Shown here one piece after another: positions 25,240-33,064 of a stretch of 64,000 bases of DNA (the stretch's first letter is position 1; each line of letters begins with the position of its first letter). Source of the DNA: Exiguobacterium flavidum (lineage in GTDB: Bacteria; Bacillota; Bacilli; Exiguobacteriales; Exiguobacteriaceae); contig NZ_QPKS01000004.1 of the NCBI RefSeq assembly GCF_003344535.1, positions 1 through 64,000 on the forward strand, read 5' to 3'. The position numbers and the translations under genes are program-made. The notes beneath the pieces were generated by a model. That model ran no database searches. It worked only from the letters and a program-made list of their open reading frames with translations, and was not told the origin of the DNA.

Positions 25240-25827
25240 TCAATCGAGACGTTCCGTTTTGACCAGCGTCCCCTGTTTGATCAGACGGTTCGCCGCCGTG
25301 TCGGGCGGGTCGCAGGTGATGAGGGTGATCATCGGTTTTGCGACTTCCTGATCCAGCACTTCGATCGCGGTCGGCTTGACGAGGAACGAGCGGGAGATCC
25401 TGTATGTATGACGCGCCTTCTTCGTCGTGACGATGACCTCATCGCCTGCCTTGACCTCAGGCAAACGATTGAAATGGAGTCCTTCCGTGTAGCTGCGATG
25501 TCCTGCGAGCGCATAGTTGGCCTGGCCCGGCTTCCCTGCCTGTTCGACGTGCCCGATACTCTTGTCGAGCGTCGCGACGTCGGCCCCTTCGAGGATGACC
25601 TGTTCGAAATCGATCGAAGGGATGGTGAGCAGTGCATCACCCTTCGATGCTGTCTTTTTCTTCGTTTCCTTCGCCTCGACGTTCGCGAGGCTCTCTTCCC
25701 ACTGCCGCTCGAGTTTCTGCTGCTTCTCTTGCGCGAAATGGCGTGAGACGGCAGGGGTGAGCAGCAGAGCGATGCCGATCAGGAGAAGTGCCGCTCCGAC
25801 TATGCGGGGGCGTGTCCATCTTTTCAT
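25240..25827 (-). CDS. srtD: Class D sortase
   Basis: This 195-aa membrane-anchored transpeptidase has one N-terminal hydrophobic anchor (about residues 10-26), a charged linker and the sortase barrel. The catalytic set is complete: His110 in LAGHRS, Cys172 in TLITCDPP and Arg181 in AANRLIKQG. The CDPP end of the Cys motif fits class D. A GTG start five codons earlier is possible, but ATG 25827 has AGAGGA at the right distance. No LPXTG-type substrate gene lies in the window, so its targets are elsewhere. Confidence 0.87.
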   Translation of the reverse strand: MKRWTRPRIVGAALLLIGIALLLTPAVSRHFAQEKQQKLERQWEESLANVEAKETKKKTASKGDALLTIPSIDFEQVILEGADVATLDKSIGHVEQAGKPGQANYALAGHRSYTEGLHFNRLPEVKAGDEVIVTTKKARHTYRISRSFLVKPTAIEVLDQEVAKPMITLITCDPPDTAANRLIKQGTLVKTERLD

Positions 25828-25972
25828 TTCGTATCCTCTCACTTTCGTATAGTCCTTACCATTATGATACGCTGGAACGTTTTTTGAAAAAAGGGGGAAA
25901 GTCTTCCTTCCCCGAGGGAAAAGGGTTCTGTTATGATAGAGGCAACGATTTTGAAACTAGAGGTGCGAGGAA

Positions 25973-27151
25973 ATGAGACATAAGAAATGGGTGGCCATCA
26001 CGATGATGAGCACACTGTTGCTAGGCGCGTGTTCGTTTGATCTATCTCAAGACGATACGAAAGAAGTCATCACCGAGAGTGAGCAGGGCAAGGAAGTCCA
26101 GGCGGTCGTCAGTCCGGCGATCGATACGACGGATTCCTATTACCGTACGGTTCTCCCGTTTCGTCCGAGCGTCGCGCGAGGGATGATGCAGAAACGGGTC
26201 AGTTCAAGGCTTGAGCTGGACGAGATCGAGACGGGATTGATGCGTCACTCGACAGATGTCTTCGCACCGGATAAGTACTATTATCAGGAAGGTCAGCTGC
26301 TTGAAGCGGAACAGATCGCAAAATGGCTTCTCCGTAAAGGAAAGACAGACGCTGAAGGCGCGAGCGATCCGGAAGGCCTGAATCCGGCCTATGCCGGGGG
26401 CAAGGACTACAAAGAGAAGAACCAGAAGACTCCGATGGTCCTTTCGCATATCCTCGAGCAGGACTACATGCTCGAGGAGGACAAGAAACTTGAGCTTGGC
26501 GGCGTCTCGGTAGCGCTCGTCCTGAACAGTGAGTACGTCTTCCAGGACGTGAACTACGGTCCGACGTATACGGTGAAGCTCGACCAGAAGAAGGTAGTCG
26601 AACAAGGGAAGGCGATCGCGAACGAACTCGTCAAGAAGATGCGAAAGACGGACGGATTGAAGACGGCGCCGCTCCATATCGCACTCTATCTTCAAGAGGC
26701 GCAGGGTTCCCCGGTCTCTGGTCATTATCTGTCTTCCGCCTTCATCGGACGGGGCAACAAGATCAGTGACAACGACTGGAAGAACTACGATGAAAAGTAT
26801 TACTATTACCCGTCGGCAGAAGCGACGGACAAGGTCCGTGATGATGCCGCGAAGTTCGATCTGTTCAAGGACCGCCTCGAGGATTACTTCCCGAACTACA
26901 CAGGGATGATCGGCGAAGGTTTCTATCAGGAAGGCGAGCTGAAGAAGCTTGAAATCAAAGTACCCGTGCAGTTCTACGGTAAGGCAGAGCTCGTCGCCTT
27001 CATTCAGTACATGACCTATCTGCTTGAGAAGCGATGGGAATACAGCCGTGAAGTCCCGACGACGATCACCGTGACGAACTTGAATGGTGATACGGAAGCG
27101 ATGCTGTTCCTCGATCCGGACGAAAGTAAGGCACAAGTTCATATTCGCTGA
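25973..27151 (+). CDS. camS: CamS family lipoprotein (YerH-like)
   Basis: This 392-aa protein has a lipoprotein signal peptide ending in the lipobox LLGAC with Cys20, then an acidic linker and the CamS (sex pheromone precursor) domain, seen in FAPDKYYYQEGQLLEAEQI, GLNPA and the tyrosine-rich KYYYYPSAEA. CamS proteins release pheromone-like peptides from their signal peptide in enterococci and staphylococci; whether this one does is not known. In B. subtilis the homologue yerH follows ligA. Two minus-strand genes are inserted between ligA and camS here. Confidence 0.9.
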   Translation: MRHKKWVAITMMSTLLLGACSFDLSQDDTKEVITESEQGKEVQAVVSPAIDTTDSYYRTVLPFRPSVARGMMQKRVSSRLELDEIETGLMRHSTDVFAPDKYYYQEGQLLEAEQIAKWLLRKGKTDAEGASDPEGLNPAYAGGKDYKEKNQKTPMVLSHILEQDYMLEEDKKLELGGVSVALVLNSEYVFQDVNYGPTYTVKLDQKKVVEQGKAIANELVKKMRKTDGLKTAPLHIALYLQEAQGSPVSGHYLSSAFIGRGNKISDNDWKNYDEKYYYYPSAEATDKVRDDAAKFDLFKDRLEDYFPNYTGMIGEGFYQEGELKKLEIKVPVQFYGKAELVAFIQYMTYLLEKRWEYSREVPTTITVTNLNGDTEAMLFLDPDESKAQVHIR

Positions 27152-27162
27152 TCTACGAAGAT

Positions 27163-27203
27163 AAGGAGGTATCCGTGAGAAATCATGGGTGCCTCCTTTT
27201 TTG
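27163..27203 (+). terminator. camS terminator
   Basis: A 12-bp stem with wobble pairs (27163-27174 with 27187-27198) is followed by TTTTTG. It begins 11 bases after the camS stop. Confidence 0.88.
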
Positions 27204-27213
27204 TTCCTTTGGT

Positions 27214-27294
27214 GAAACATACAGCCTGAAATTTGAAATTTAGTTTTATGAAGCGTAGACTGGAGGAAACATACAGATTTTTCAGAAAAATCTG
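27214..27294 (+). promoter_or_regulatory. murQ promoter flanked by repeats, with a leader palindrome
   Basis: TTGAAA (27233-27238) and TAGACT (27256-27261) are 17 bases apart. The 11-base word GAAACATACAG occurs twice, at 27214-27224 upstream of -35 and at 27266-27276 at the predicted start of transcription. A palindrome CAGATTTTT/AAAAATCTG at 27274-27294 overlaps the second copy. This looks like an operator region; MurR, encoded in the operon, is the obvious candidate, but binding is inferred. Confidence 0.6.
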
Positions 27295-27310
27295 ATCGGG
27301 GGCATTCAGG

Positions 27311-28207
27311 ATGCGAAACAGATTGACGACGGAAGGGCCGAACACCCGGACGGCCGAGCTCGATCTGATGTCGACGAAGGAGCTGATCGAGGTCATGAAC
27401 GAGGAGGATGCGAGCGTAGCGAAAGCGGTCAGACGGGTGTTTCCTGATATTGAAGCAGCAGTGGAACGCATCATCGCCCGTTTAAGGATCGGTGGAAGAA
27501 TCATCTATATCGGTGCAGGAACGAGCGGACGGATCGCCACGCTCGACGCTGCAGAATGTCCGCCGACGTTCGGTGTCGGAAGCGGGGAAGTAGTCGCCCT
27601 GGTAGCCGGAGGAGATGCCGCCTTGTTTGAAACGGTCGAAGGAGCGGAAGATGACACGGATGCAGCGAGCGTTGATTTGACGGATATCGGACTGACCCGT
27701 GATGACGTCGTGATCGGAATCGCAGCAAGCGGCAGGACGCCTTACGTGCTGGCCGGACTGATTCACGCGAAGGCGGTCGGGGCAGAGACGATTGCCGTCT
27801 CCTGCAATCGGGACGCCTTGATCAGCAGGGAGGCACAAGTGGCGATCGAGGTCGAGACAGGTCCGGAAATTTTGACGGGGTCGACTCGGCTGAAGGCAGG
27901 GACTGCCCAAAAGATGATCTGCAACATGTTGTCGACGGCCTCGATGGTCGGGACCGGAAAGGTGTACGGGAATTTGATGGTGGATGTTCGACCGACGAAC
28001 CTCAAACTCGTTGAACGCTCGAGAGCAATCGTCATGGAGGCGACGGGCTGTGACGCCCCGACGGCAGTCGCTGCATTGACGAAAACGAACGGTGTACCGA
28101 AGCAGGCGATCGTCATGCTGCTTGGGGATATCGATGCGGAAGAAGCGGGCGAGCGCTTGAGACTTGCGGGGGGATCGGTCCGCTCTGCGTTGTCCGGAAA
28201 GGAGTAG
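27311..28207 (+). CDS. murQ: N-acetylmuramic acid 6-phosphate etherase MurQ
   Basis: This 298-aa cytoplasmic enzyme cleaves the lactyl ether of MurNAc-6-P to GlcNAc-6-P and lactate. The SIS-fold signature IYIGAGTSGRIATLDAAECPPTFG is at about 65-88 with the catalytic Glu82, and the C-terminal UBA-like helical part is complete. It heads the unit murQ-murP-murR-M20 amidohydrolase. The GlcNAc-6-P product would feed NagA and NagB, encoded at 41575-43475. Confidence 0.97.
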   Translation: MRNRLTTEGPNTRTAELDLMSTKELIEVMNEEDASVAKAVRRVFPDIEAAVERIIARLRIGGRIIYIGAGTSGRIATLDAAECPPTFGVGSGEVVALVAGGDAALFETVEGAEDDTDAASVDLTDIGLTRDDVVIGIAASGRTPYVLAGLIHAKAVGAETIAVSCNRDALISREAQVAIEVETGPEILTGSTRLKAGTAQKMICNMLSTASMVGTGKVYGNLMVDVRPTNLKLVERSRAIVMEATGCDAPTAVAALTKTNGVPKQAIVMLLGDIDAEEAGERLRLAGGSVRSALSGKE

Positions 28208-28210
28208 GCG

Positions 28211-29641
28211 ATGGTGGATCATCTTCAGTTGGCCGAACGATTGCTCCATGCCCTCGGAGGGGCAGGGAACGTCAAGGAGGTCACTCACTGTATGACGCGT
28301 TTGCGGGTCGAGACGCACGACTTGGGAAAAATCGACGAAAGAGCAATCGCAGAGGAATCGGAAGTACTCGGAGTCGTCAAGGATGAACAGTATCAAATCA
28401 TACTTGGACCAAAGACGGCTCAGCGCGTAGCGGAAGAAATCCGATCACTGCTCGAAGGGAGACGGGAAGGCGGTGTTGCCGGGATCTTTTCGAAACGGGG
28501 CGATACGGCAACGAGCCATTTTTTGCGAAGGATAGGCAACATCTTCATTCCGCTCATCCTTCCGCTGATCGGGGCTGGCCTGATCACGGGACTCGCAGGC
28601 ATCTTGAAGAACGTCCTTGCCGTCAGTGGAGGCGGGCCATTCCTGTCTGCGCTTGCGTCGGTCGTGTCCGTCATCGGATCAGCTTTCTTCGCCTTCCTGA
28701 CGATATTCGCAGGGGTCTTTGCGGCGAAGGAGTTCGGAGGGACGCCGGCTCTCGGTGGTGCGGTTGCTGCCATCATCGTCTATCCGGGCGTCTCAGACAT
28801 CTCCTACAGTCTTCCGATGTTTGGGACGATCGTACTCAGTCCGGGACAAGGAGGGATGATTGGAGCCGTCCTTGCTGCAGTCCTGGTCTCGTTGCTCGAA
28901 CAACGAATCCGGCGAAAAGTGCCGGAGACGCTCGATCTGCTCGTGACGCCAACGCTTGCGTTGCTGATTGCAGGAATCGTGACCCTGTTCGTTCTGATGC
29001 CTGTTGCAGGAAAGCTTTCAGAGCTGATTGGCGAGATGACGGTTTCGTTGCTTGCCCACGGCGGGGTGCTGACAGGGTTCGTGCTGGCGGCGACATTCTT
29101 GCCGGTCGTCATGCTCGGACTGCATCAGGCGCTCATCCCTCTTCACTTCGAGCTGATCAACCAGTATGGTTCGACGCCTCTCTTTCCGATTCTCGCGATG
29201 GCGGGCGCCGGGCAGGTCGGCGCTGTAATAGCTGTCTATCTGAAGCTGAAACATAACGATGGTATCCGTAAAAGAATACGCGGAATCCTGCCAGTCGGTC
29301 TGCTCGGAATCGGCGAGCCGCTCATCTACGGTATCTCCTTGCCGCTCGGCCGTCCGTTCGTGACAGCTTGCCTTGGCGGAGGATTTGGCGGGGCATTCAT
29401 CGGCTTCTTCGCGATGCAGGGGGATCATATCGGATCGCTCGCGATCGGTCCGTCCGGATTGACGTTGATTCCGCTTGTTACGGGACCGCTCGGATCGTAC
29501 ACGTCCGCACTCTTGTACATCACCGGACTTTTGATTGCCTACGTTGCGGGCTTTATTCTGACATATCTGTTCGGTTTTACGAAAGCGATGCTTTCAATCC
29601 ATAATACCCGGGAAGATGACACTTGGCATAATGGTGCTTGA
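28211..29641 (+). CDS. murP: MurNAc-specific PTS enzyme IIBC, MurP
   Basis: This 476-aa PTS permease has an EIIB domain (about 1-90, phosphorylation Cys27 in VTHCMTRLRV) joined to an EIIC domain with about ten membrane segments (from about residue 110). No EIIA domain is fused, as is usual for MurP, which borrows EIIA from another system. The family (glucose/sucrose type) covers several sugars; the MurNAc assignment rests on the adjacent murQ and murR. An AAGGAG site six bases ahead supports ATG 28211. Confidence 0.9.
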   Translation: MVDHLQLAERLLHALGGAGNVKEVTHCMTRLRVETHDLGKIDERAIAEESEVLGVVKDEQYQIILGPKTAQRVAEEIRSLLEGRREGGVAGIFSKRGDTATSHFLRRIGNIFIPLILPLIGAGLITGLAGILKNVLAVSGGGPFLSALASVVSVIGSAFFAFLTIFAGVFAAKEFGGTPALGGAVAAIIVYPGVSDISYSLPMFGTIVLSPGQGGMIGAVLAAVLVSLLEQRIRRKVPETLDLLVTPTLALLIAGIVTLFVLMPVAGKLSELIGEMTVSLLAHGGVLTGFVLAATFLPVVMLGLHQALIPLHFELINQYGSTPLFPILAMAGAGQVGAVIAVYLKLKHNDGIRKRIRGILPVGLLGIGEPLIYGISLPLGRPFVTACLGGGFGGAFIGFFAMQGDHIGSLAIGPSGLTLIPLVTGPLGSYTSALLYITGLLIAYVAGFILTYLFGFTKAMLSIHNTREDDTWHNGA

Positions 29642-29673
29642 TGATTTTCGCAAAAATGAGAGGAATTGATGAA

Positions 29674-30528
29674 ATGACTGGTGGAATTTTTTCGCAGATC
29701 GAGACGGTCGAGGCCGAATTGCCACTCTCTTCCCGCAAGGTGGCGCAGTATGTATTGGATCACACACAAGAGATTGCGGGAATGACGATACATGAACTTG
29801 CCTTGAAGTCCGGCGCAAGCGCGGCGGCAGTCGTCCGTTTTTGCCGTGCGCTCGGTCTGAAAGGGTACCCGGAGCTTCGTATGCGAATCTCCGCCGATAC
29901 GGCTCGCACGGATTTTTATGGGTATCATGACATCGAGGAAGATGAAAAAACGAAGGATATTCTGCAAAAGACGCTCAGCAACAGCGTTCAAGCGCTTCAG
30001 GATACGGCCGATCTGATGAATGAGCGGAGAATCACTGAAGCAGTGGAACTTATCGAAGAAGCACGCGTGCTCTACTTCTATGGCATTGGCGGCTCATACG
30101 TCGTCGCGATAGATGCCGCACAAAAGTGGACGCGGCTTGGGAAGGTGAGTGTTCAGGAGTCCGATCAGCATCTGCTTGCGACGGCGCTCGCGAACGCAAG
30201 TACGGAGGACGTCCTGTTTGCGATCTCCTACAGCGGCGAGACGGAAGAAGTGATTGAACTGATGCGCCTTGCGCAGGAACGCGGACTGAAGATCATCAGC
30301 CTGACCAGATTCGGGGACAATCGGATCAGCAGCTTGGCCGACGTAGCGATTTGGACGTCACGGGCTCCGGAAGCGCCGCTCAGAAGTGCGGCACTCAGCT
30401 CGCGGCTTGCGCAGCTATTCGCAATCGACGTCCTGTTCCTGTCCTACGCCTCAAGACGATACAGCGATACGATCGAACGGCTGCAAAATACACGGGACGC
30501 CGTCAAGAGCCTGAACCGGAGAAAATAG
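29674..30528 (+). CDS. murR: RpiR-family regulator MurR
   Basis: This 284-aa regulator has an N-terminal RpiR helix-turn-helix (about 1-77, ALKSGASAAAVVRFCRALGLKGYPE) and a C-terminal SIS sugar-phosphate domain (FYGIGGSYVVAIDAAQKW, ISYSGETEEVIEL). It probably senses MurNAc-6-P and controls this operon. In-frame starts at 29638-29656 exist, but ATG 29674, ten bases after GAGAGG, gives the usual family length. Confidence 0.9.
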   Translation: MTGGIFSQIETVEAELPLSSRKVAQYVLDHTQEIAGMTIHELALKSGASAAAVVRFCRALGLKGYPELRMRISADTARTDFYGYHDIEEDEKTKDILQKTLSNSVQALQDTADLMNERRITEAVELIEEARVLYFYGIGGSYVVAIDAAQKWTRLGKVSVQESDQHLLATALANASTEDVLFAISYSGETEEVIELMRLAQERGLKIISLTRFGDNRISSLADVAIWTSRAPEAPLRSAALSSRLAQLFAIDVLFLSYASRRYSDTIERLQNTRDAVKSLNRRK

Positions 30529-30541
30529 GGGGGATTTCATC

Positions 30542-31708
30542 ATGGATCGAAACAGTCTGCTTGAAGAACTGGAGGCGCTCTATCCGGAGATGGTCGGGAC
30601 GAGGCGCTATCTGCACCAGCATCCTGAACTGTCCTTCGAGGAGGTCGAGACGCCGAAGTTCATCGCAGGGCAATTGAAGGAACTCGGAATCGAAGTGCAG
30701 ACGGGCGTCGGAAAAAGGGGAGTCGTCGGACGTCTTCATGGCAAGCCGGGCAAGACTGTCGCACTGCGTGCGGATTTTGATGCCTTGCCGATCGAAGACG
30801 AAAAGGATGTGATCTACCGGTCGACGGTGCCAGGTGTCATGCATGCCTGCGGACACGACGGTCATACGGCGACGCTGCTCGCGGTCGCGATGATTCTCTC
30901 GCGGCATCGACAGGACTTGAAGGGAAACGTCGTCTTCATCCATCAGCACGCCGAGGAGGTCGTTCCCGGAGGGGCGCGCGAGATGATCGCGGATGGATGC
31001 CTCGACGGCGTCGATGCGATATTCGGTACACACCTTTGGTCGAAGACCGATTTCGGGAAAGTCGGATGCCGCACCGGCCCGGTGATGGCTGCGGCGGATA
31101 AGTTCACGCTGACGGTTCATGGAAGAGGCGGGCACGGCGCGAAACCGCACGAGACGATCGATGCCGTCGTACTCGGCGCGACGATCGTCAAGGAGCTCCA
31201 GCAAATCGTCAGCCGGCGTGTCGATCCCCTGAAACAGGCTGTCTTGACGATCGGCTCGTTCCATTCCGGGAACACGTTCAATGTGATCGCCGACAAGGCG
31301 GAACTCTCCGGGACCGTTCGCTCGTTCGAGCGGGCTGTCGCGGACCAAATCGCGATGGAGATGGAGCGGATCATCAAGGCGATGTGCGAGTCGGCAGGGG
31401 CGACGTATACGTTCCATTTCGAGAAGGGATATCCGGCCGTCGTCAATCACGCGGATGAGACGGAACTCGTCCGCAAAGCTGCGGAGCAGGTCGTAGGGGC
31501 GGAGAACGTGTTCGAGGTGACGCCGAGTATGGGGGGAGAGGACTTCGCCTACTATCTCGAGCAGGTTCCGGGGACCTTCTTCTTTACAGGTGCGGGTCAC
31601 GCGGAAGCTTATCCCCATCATCATCCGAAGTTCGACATCGAGGAAGGCGCGATGCTGATCGCTGCGAAGACGCTTCTTCTTGCGACGCTCGACTACCTGG
31701 AAAGTTAA
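30542..31708 (+). CDS. M20D family amidohydrolase / deacylase
   Basis: This 388-aa metallopeptidase-family enzyme removes acyl groups from amino acids or amino-acid-like compounds. RADFDALPIED, MHACGHDGHTA, HQHAEEVVPGGA, GRGGHGAKPHE and MGGEDFAYY supply the expected metal ligands and catalytic Glu of M20D (YhaA/AmhX/HipO group). It follows murR by 13 bases with a strong GGGGGGA site, so it is probably in the MurNAc operon. Its substrate is unknown; an N-acetyl amino acid, a muropeptide-derived compound or N-acetyl-DAP are all possible. Confidence 0.88.
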   Translation: MDRNSLLEELEALYPEMVGTRRYLHQHPELSFEEVETPKFIAGQLKELGIEVQTGVGKRGVVGRLHGKPGKTVALRADFDALPIEDEKDVIYRSTVPGVMHACGHDGHTATLLAVAMILSRHRQDLKGNVVFIHQHAEEVVPGGAREMIADGCLDGVDAIFGTHLWSKTDFGKVGCRTGPVMAAADKFTLTVHGRGGHGAKPHETIDAVVLGATIVKELQQIVSRRVDPLKQAVLTIGSFHSGNTFNVIADKAELSGTVRSFERAVADQIAMEMERIIKAMCESAGATYTFHFEKGYPAVVNHADETELVRKAAEQVVGAENVFEVTPSMGGEDFAYYLEQVPGTFFFTGAGHAEAYPHHHPKFDIEEGAMLIAAKTLLLATLDYLES

Positions 31709-31763
31709 AAAGGACCACAGACGATGTCTGTGGTCCGTTGATGGCGTCTCCTTCGGGGACGCC
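31706..31763. terminator. Two tandem hairpins between convergent genes
   Basis: Hairpin one (31712-31736) is a perfect 11-bp stem GGACCACAGAC/GTCTGTGGTCC; on the minus strand it is followed by TTTTT, so it ends ywbE transcription. Hairpin two (31741-31763) is an 11-bp stem ATGGCGTCTCC/GGGGACGCCAT with one wobble followed by TTTTC on the plus strand, so it would end the M20 operon. Confidence 0.8.
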
Positions 31764-31773
31764 ATTTTCAGTT

Positions 31774-31968
31774 TCAACCGAGTATTTCCTGGACGCGCCC
31801 GACTTGACCGTCTTCCAAGCGGACCTTGATGCCGTGGGGGTGGTTCGGCGACTTCGTCAAGAGATCCTTGACGATGCCTTCCGTGCGCTTGCCCGTCCGC
31901 TGATCCTGCTTCAGGACGATGCTGACCCGCTGTCCGATTTTGACGTCGGTTCTTTTCTTTCCATCCAT
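31774..31968 (-). CDS. ywbE: YwbE family small protein
   Basis: This 64-aa protein matches the YwbE family: a basic start, IGQRVSIVLKQDQRTGKRTEGIVKDLLT, SPNHPHGIKVRLEDGQVGRVQEI. It has the look of a small beta-rich KOW/SH3-like nucleic-acid-associated fold, but function is unknown. It is a single gene pointing away from the clpB operon and ends at a hairpin with a good minus-strand T run. Confidence 0.88.
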   Translation of the reverse strand: MDGKKRTDVKIGQRVSIVLKQDQRTGKRTEGIVKDLLTKSPNHPHGIKVRLEDGQVGRVQEILG

Positions 31969-32116
31969 TTCGTTCAGTCCCTTCGTGTTGCTTCATATCA
32001 ACAGTATAGCATCCGATCCGGTCGATGGAACTTGTTTCGTCCGGACGACGTAGAACATAGTGGATTTACGGTGATTCAAGGGTAAAGAGGGATGAGGATG
32101 AATCGTCAAAATATAG

Positions 32117-32157
32117 TTTGACCATATTTGACCAAAGGGTGACCTGCACTTTATACT
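32117..32157 (+). promoter_or_regulatory. CtsR operator and promoter of the J-protein/clpB operon
   Basis: The minus-strand heptad repeat GGTCAAATATGGTCAAA at 32117-32133 matches the CtsR consensus RGTCAAANANRGTCAAA at every position. It covers the -35 TTGACC (32128-32133), with a -10 TATACT (32152-32157) after 18 bases. CtsR would therefore repress until heat or protein stress. The ctsR gene is outside the window. The rest of the 31969-32192 gap shows nothing else convincing. Confidence 0.92.
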
Positions 32158-32192
32158 TACCTTAATAGAAATGATGGAAGGACTGAAGTGAG

Positions 32193-33062
32193 ATGGCGAA
32201 AGATTATTATCAAGCGCTCGGTCTGAGCAAAGAGGCGAGCACCCAGGATATCAAGCGGGCGTATCGGAAGCTCGCCAAGCAATATCATCCGGACGTCAAC
32301 AAGGACAAGGGGGCTGACGCACGCTTCAAGGAAATCCAGCATGCATTCGACGTGCTCGGCGATGAGGAGAAGCGGGCTCAATATGACCGGTACGGTGCAG
32401 ACTTCGAACGGATGGGAGCAGGTGGCGGATACGAGCAGCAAACAGACTACGAGGACCTGTTCCGGCAGTTCGGAGGCGGCCGCAGCCGCACGCAATCCCA
32501 GTCCTTCGGATTCGAGGACATGTTCGGCTCGTTCTTCAACCAGGCGCCGTTCGAGGAGGAGATTGACGAGTCGCTTGATGTGACCGTCACGCTCGGCCGG
32601 GTCAGCAGCGGAGAAAAAATCGCGATCCGTCTTCCGACCGGGACCGTCCACATGAACTTGCCGAAGGATCTGTATGACGGCAAGAAGATGCGCCTGCGCG
32701 GAAAGAGTTCGCAGCGCAACAGGCAGGGTGTGCACGGGGACGTCTACGTGACGATCCATTTGAAGGATGACGAGCAGTTCCGGCGTGATGGTGACGATGT
32801 CATCTCGACCGTCCGGGTCTACCCGACGACGCTCGTTCTCGGCGGAGACGTCCTCGCCTCGACGCTCGACGGCAAGAAGATCAAGCTGAAGGTCAAACCG
32901 GGTACGAAACCGGGGGCGCGCCTGCGCGTGCCGCATCGCGGGCTCAGCAACAAAGAGGGCCACAAGGGTGCGCTGCTCGTCCAGCTCGAGGTGAAGCTGC
33001 CTGAGATGGAGCGTTCGTTTTATGAGGAATGGGAACAACGATTATCTGTTAAGGAGCGATGA
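32193..33062 (+). CDS. J-domain co-chaperone (CbpA-like, no zinc finger)
   Basis: This 289-aa protein has an N-terminal J domain with the HPD motif at residues 32-34, a Gly/Gln/Phe-rich linker (about 70-115) and two C-terminal substrate-binding domains. The four CXXCXGXG repeats of DnaJ are absent, so it is a type II (CbpA-like) J-protein. It shares a CtsR-controlled promoter with clpB and overlaps it by 4 bases of frame (ATGA), which suggests it delivers aggregates to DnaK and ClpB. Confidence 0.9.
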   Translation: MAKDYYQALGLSKEASTQDIKRAYRKLAKQYHPDVNKDKGADARFKEIQHAFDVLGDEEKRAQYDRYGADFERMGAGGGYEQQTDYEDLFRQFGGGRSRTQSQSFGFEDMFGSFFNQAPFEEEIDESLDVTVTLGRVSSGEKIAIRLPTGTVHMNLPKDLYDGKKMRLRGKSSQRNRQGVHGDVYVTIHLKDDEQFRRDGDDVISTVRVYPTTLVLGGDVLASTLDGKKIKLKVKPGTKPGARLRVPHRGLSNKEGHKGALLVQLEVKLPEMERSFYEEWEQRLSVKER

Positions 33063-33064
33063 AC

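Noticed and set aside
32060-32085. GGGTAA resembling a sigma-B -10 upstream of the J-protein gene
   Set aside because: No GTTTAA-like -35 is found at 12-14 bases.
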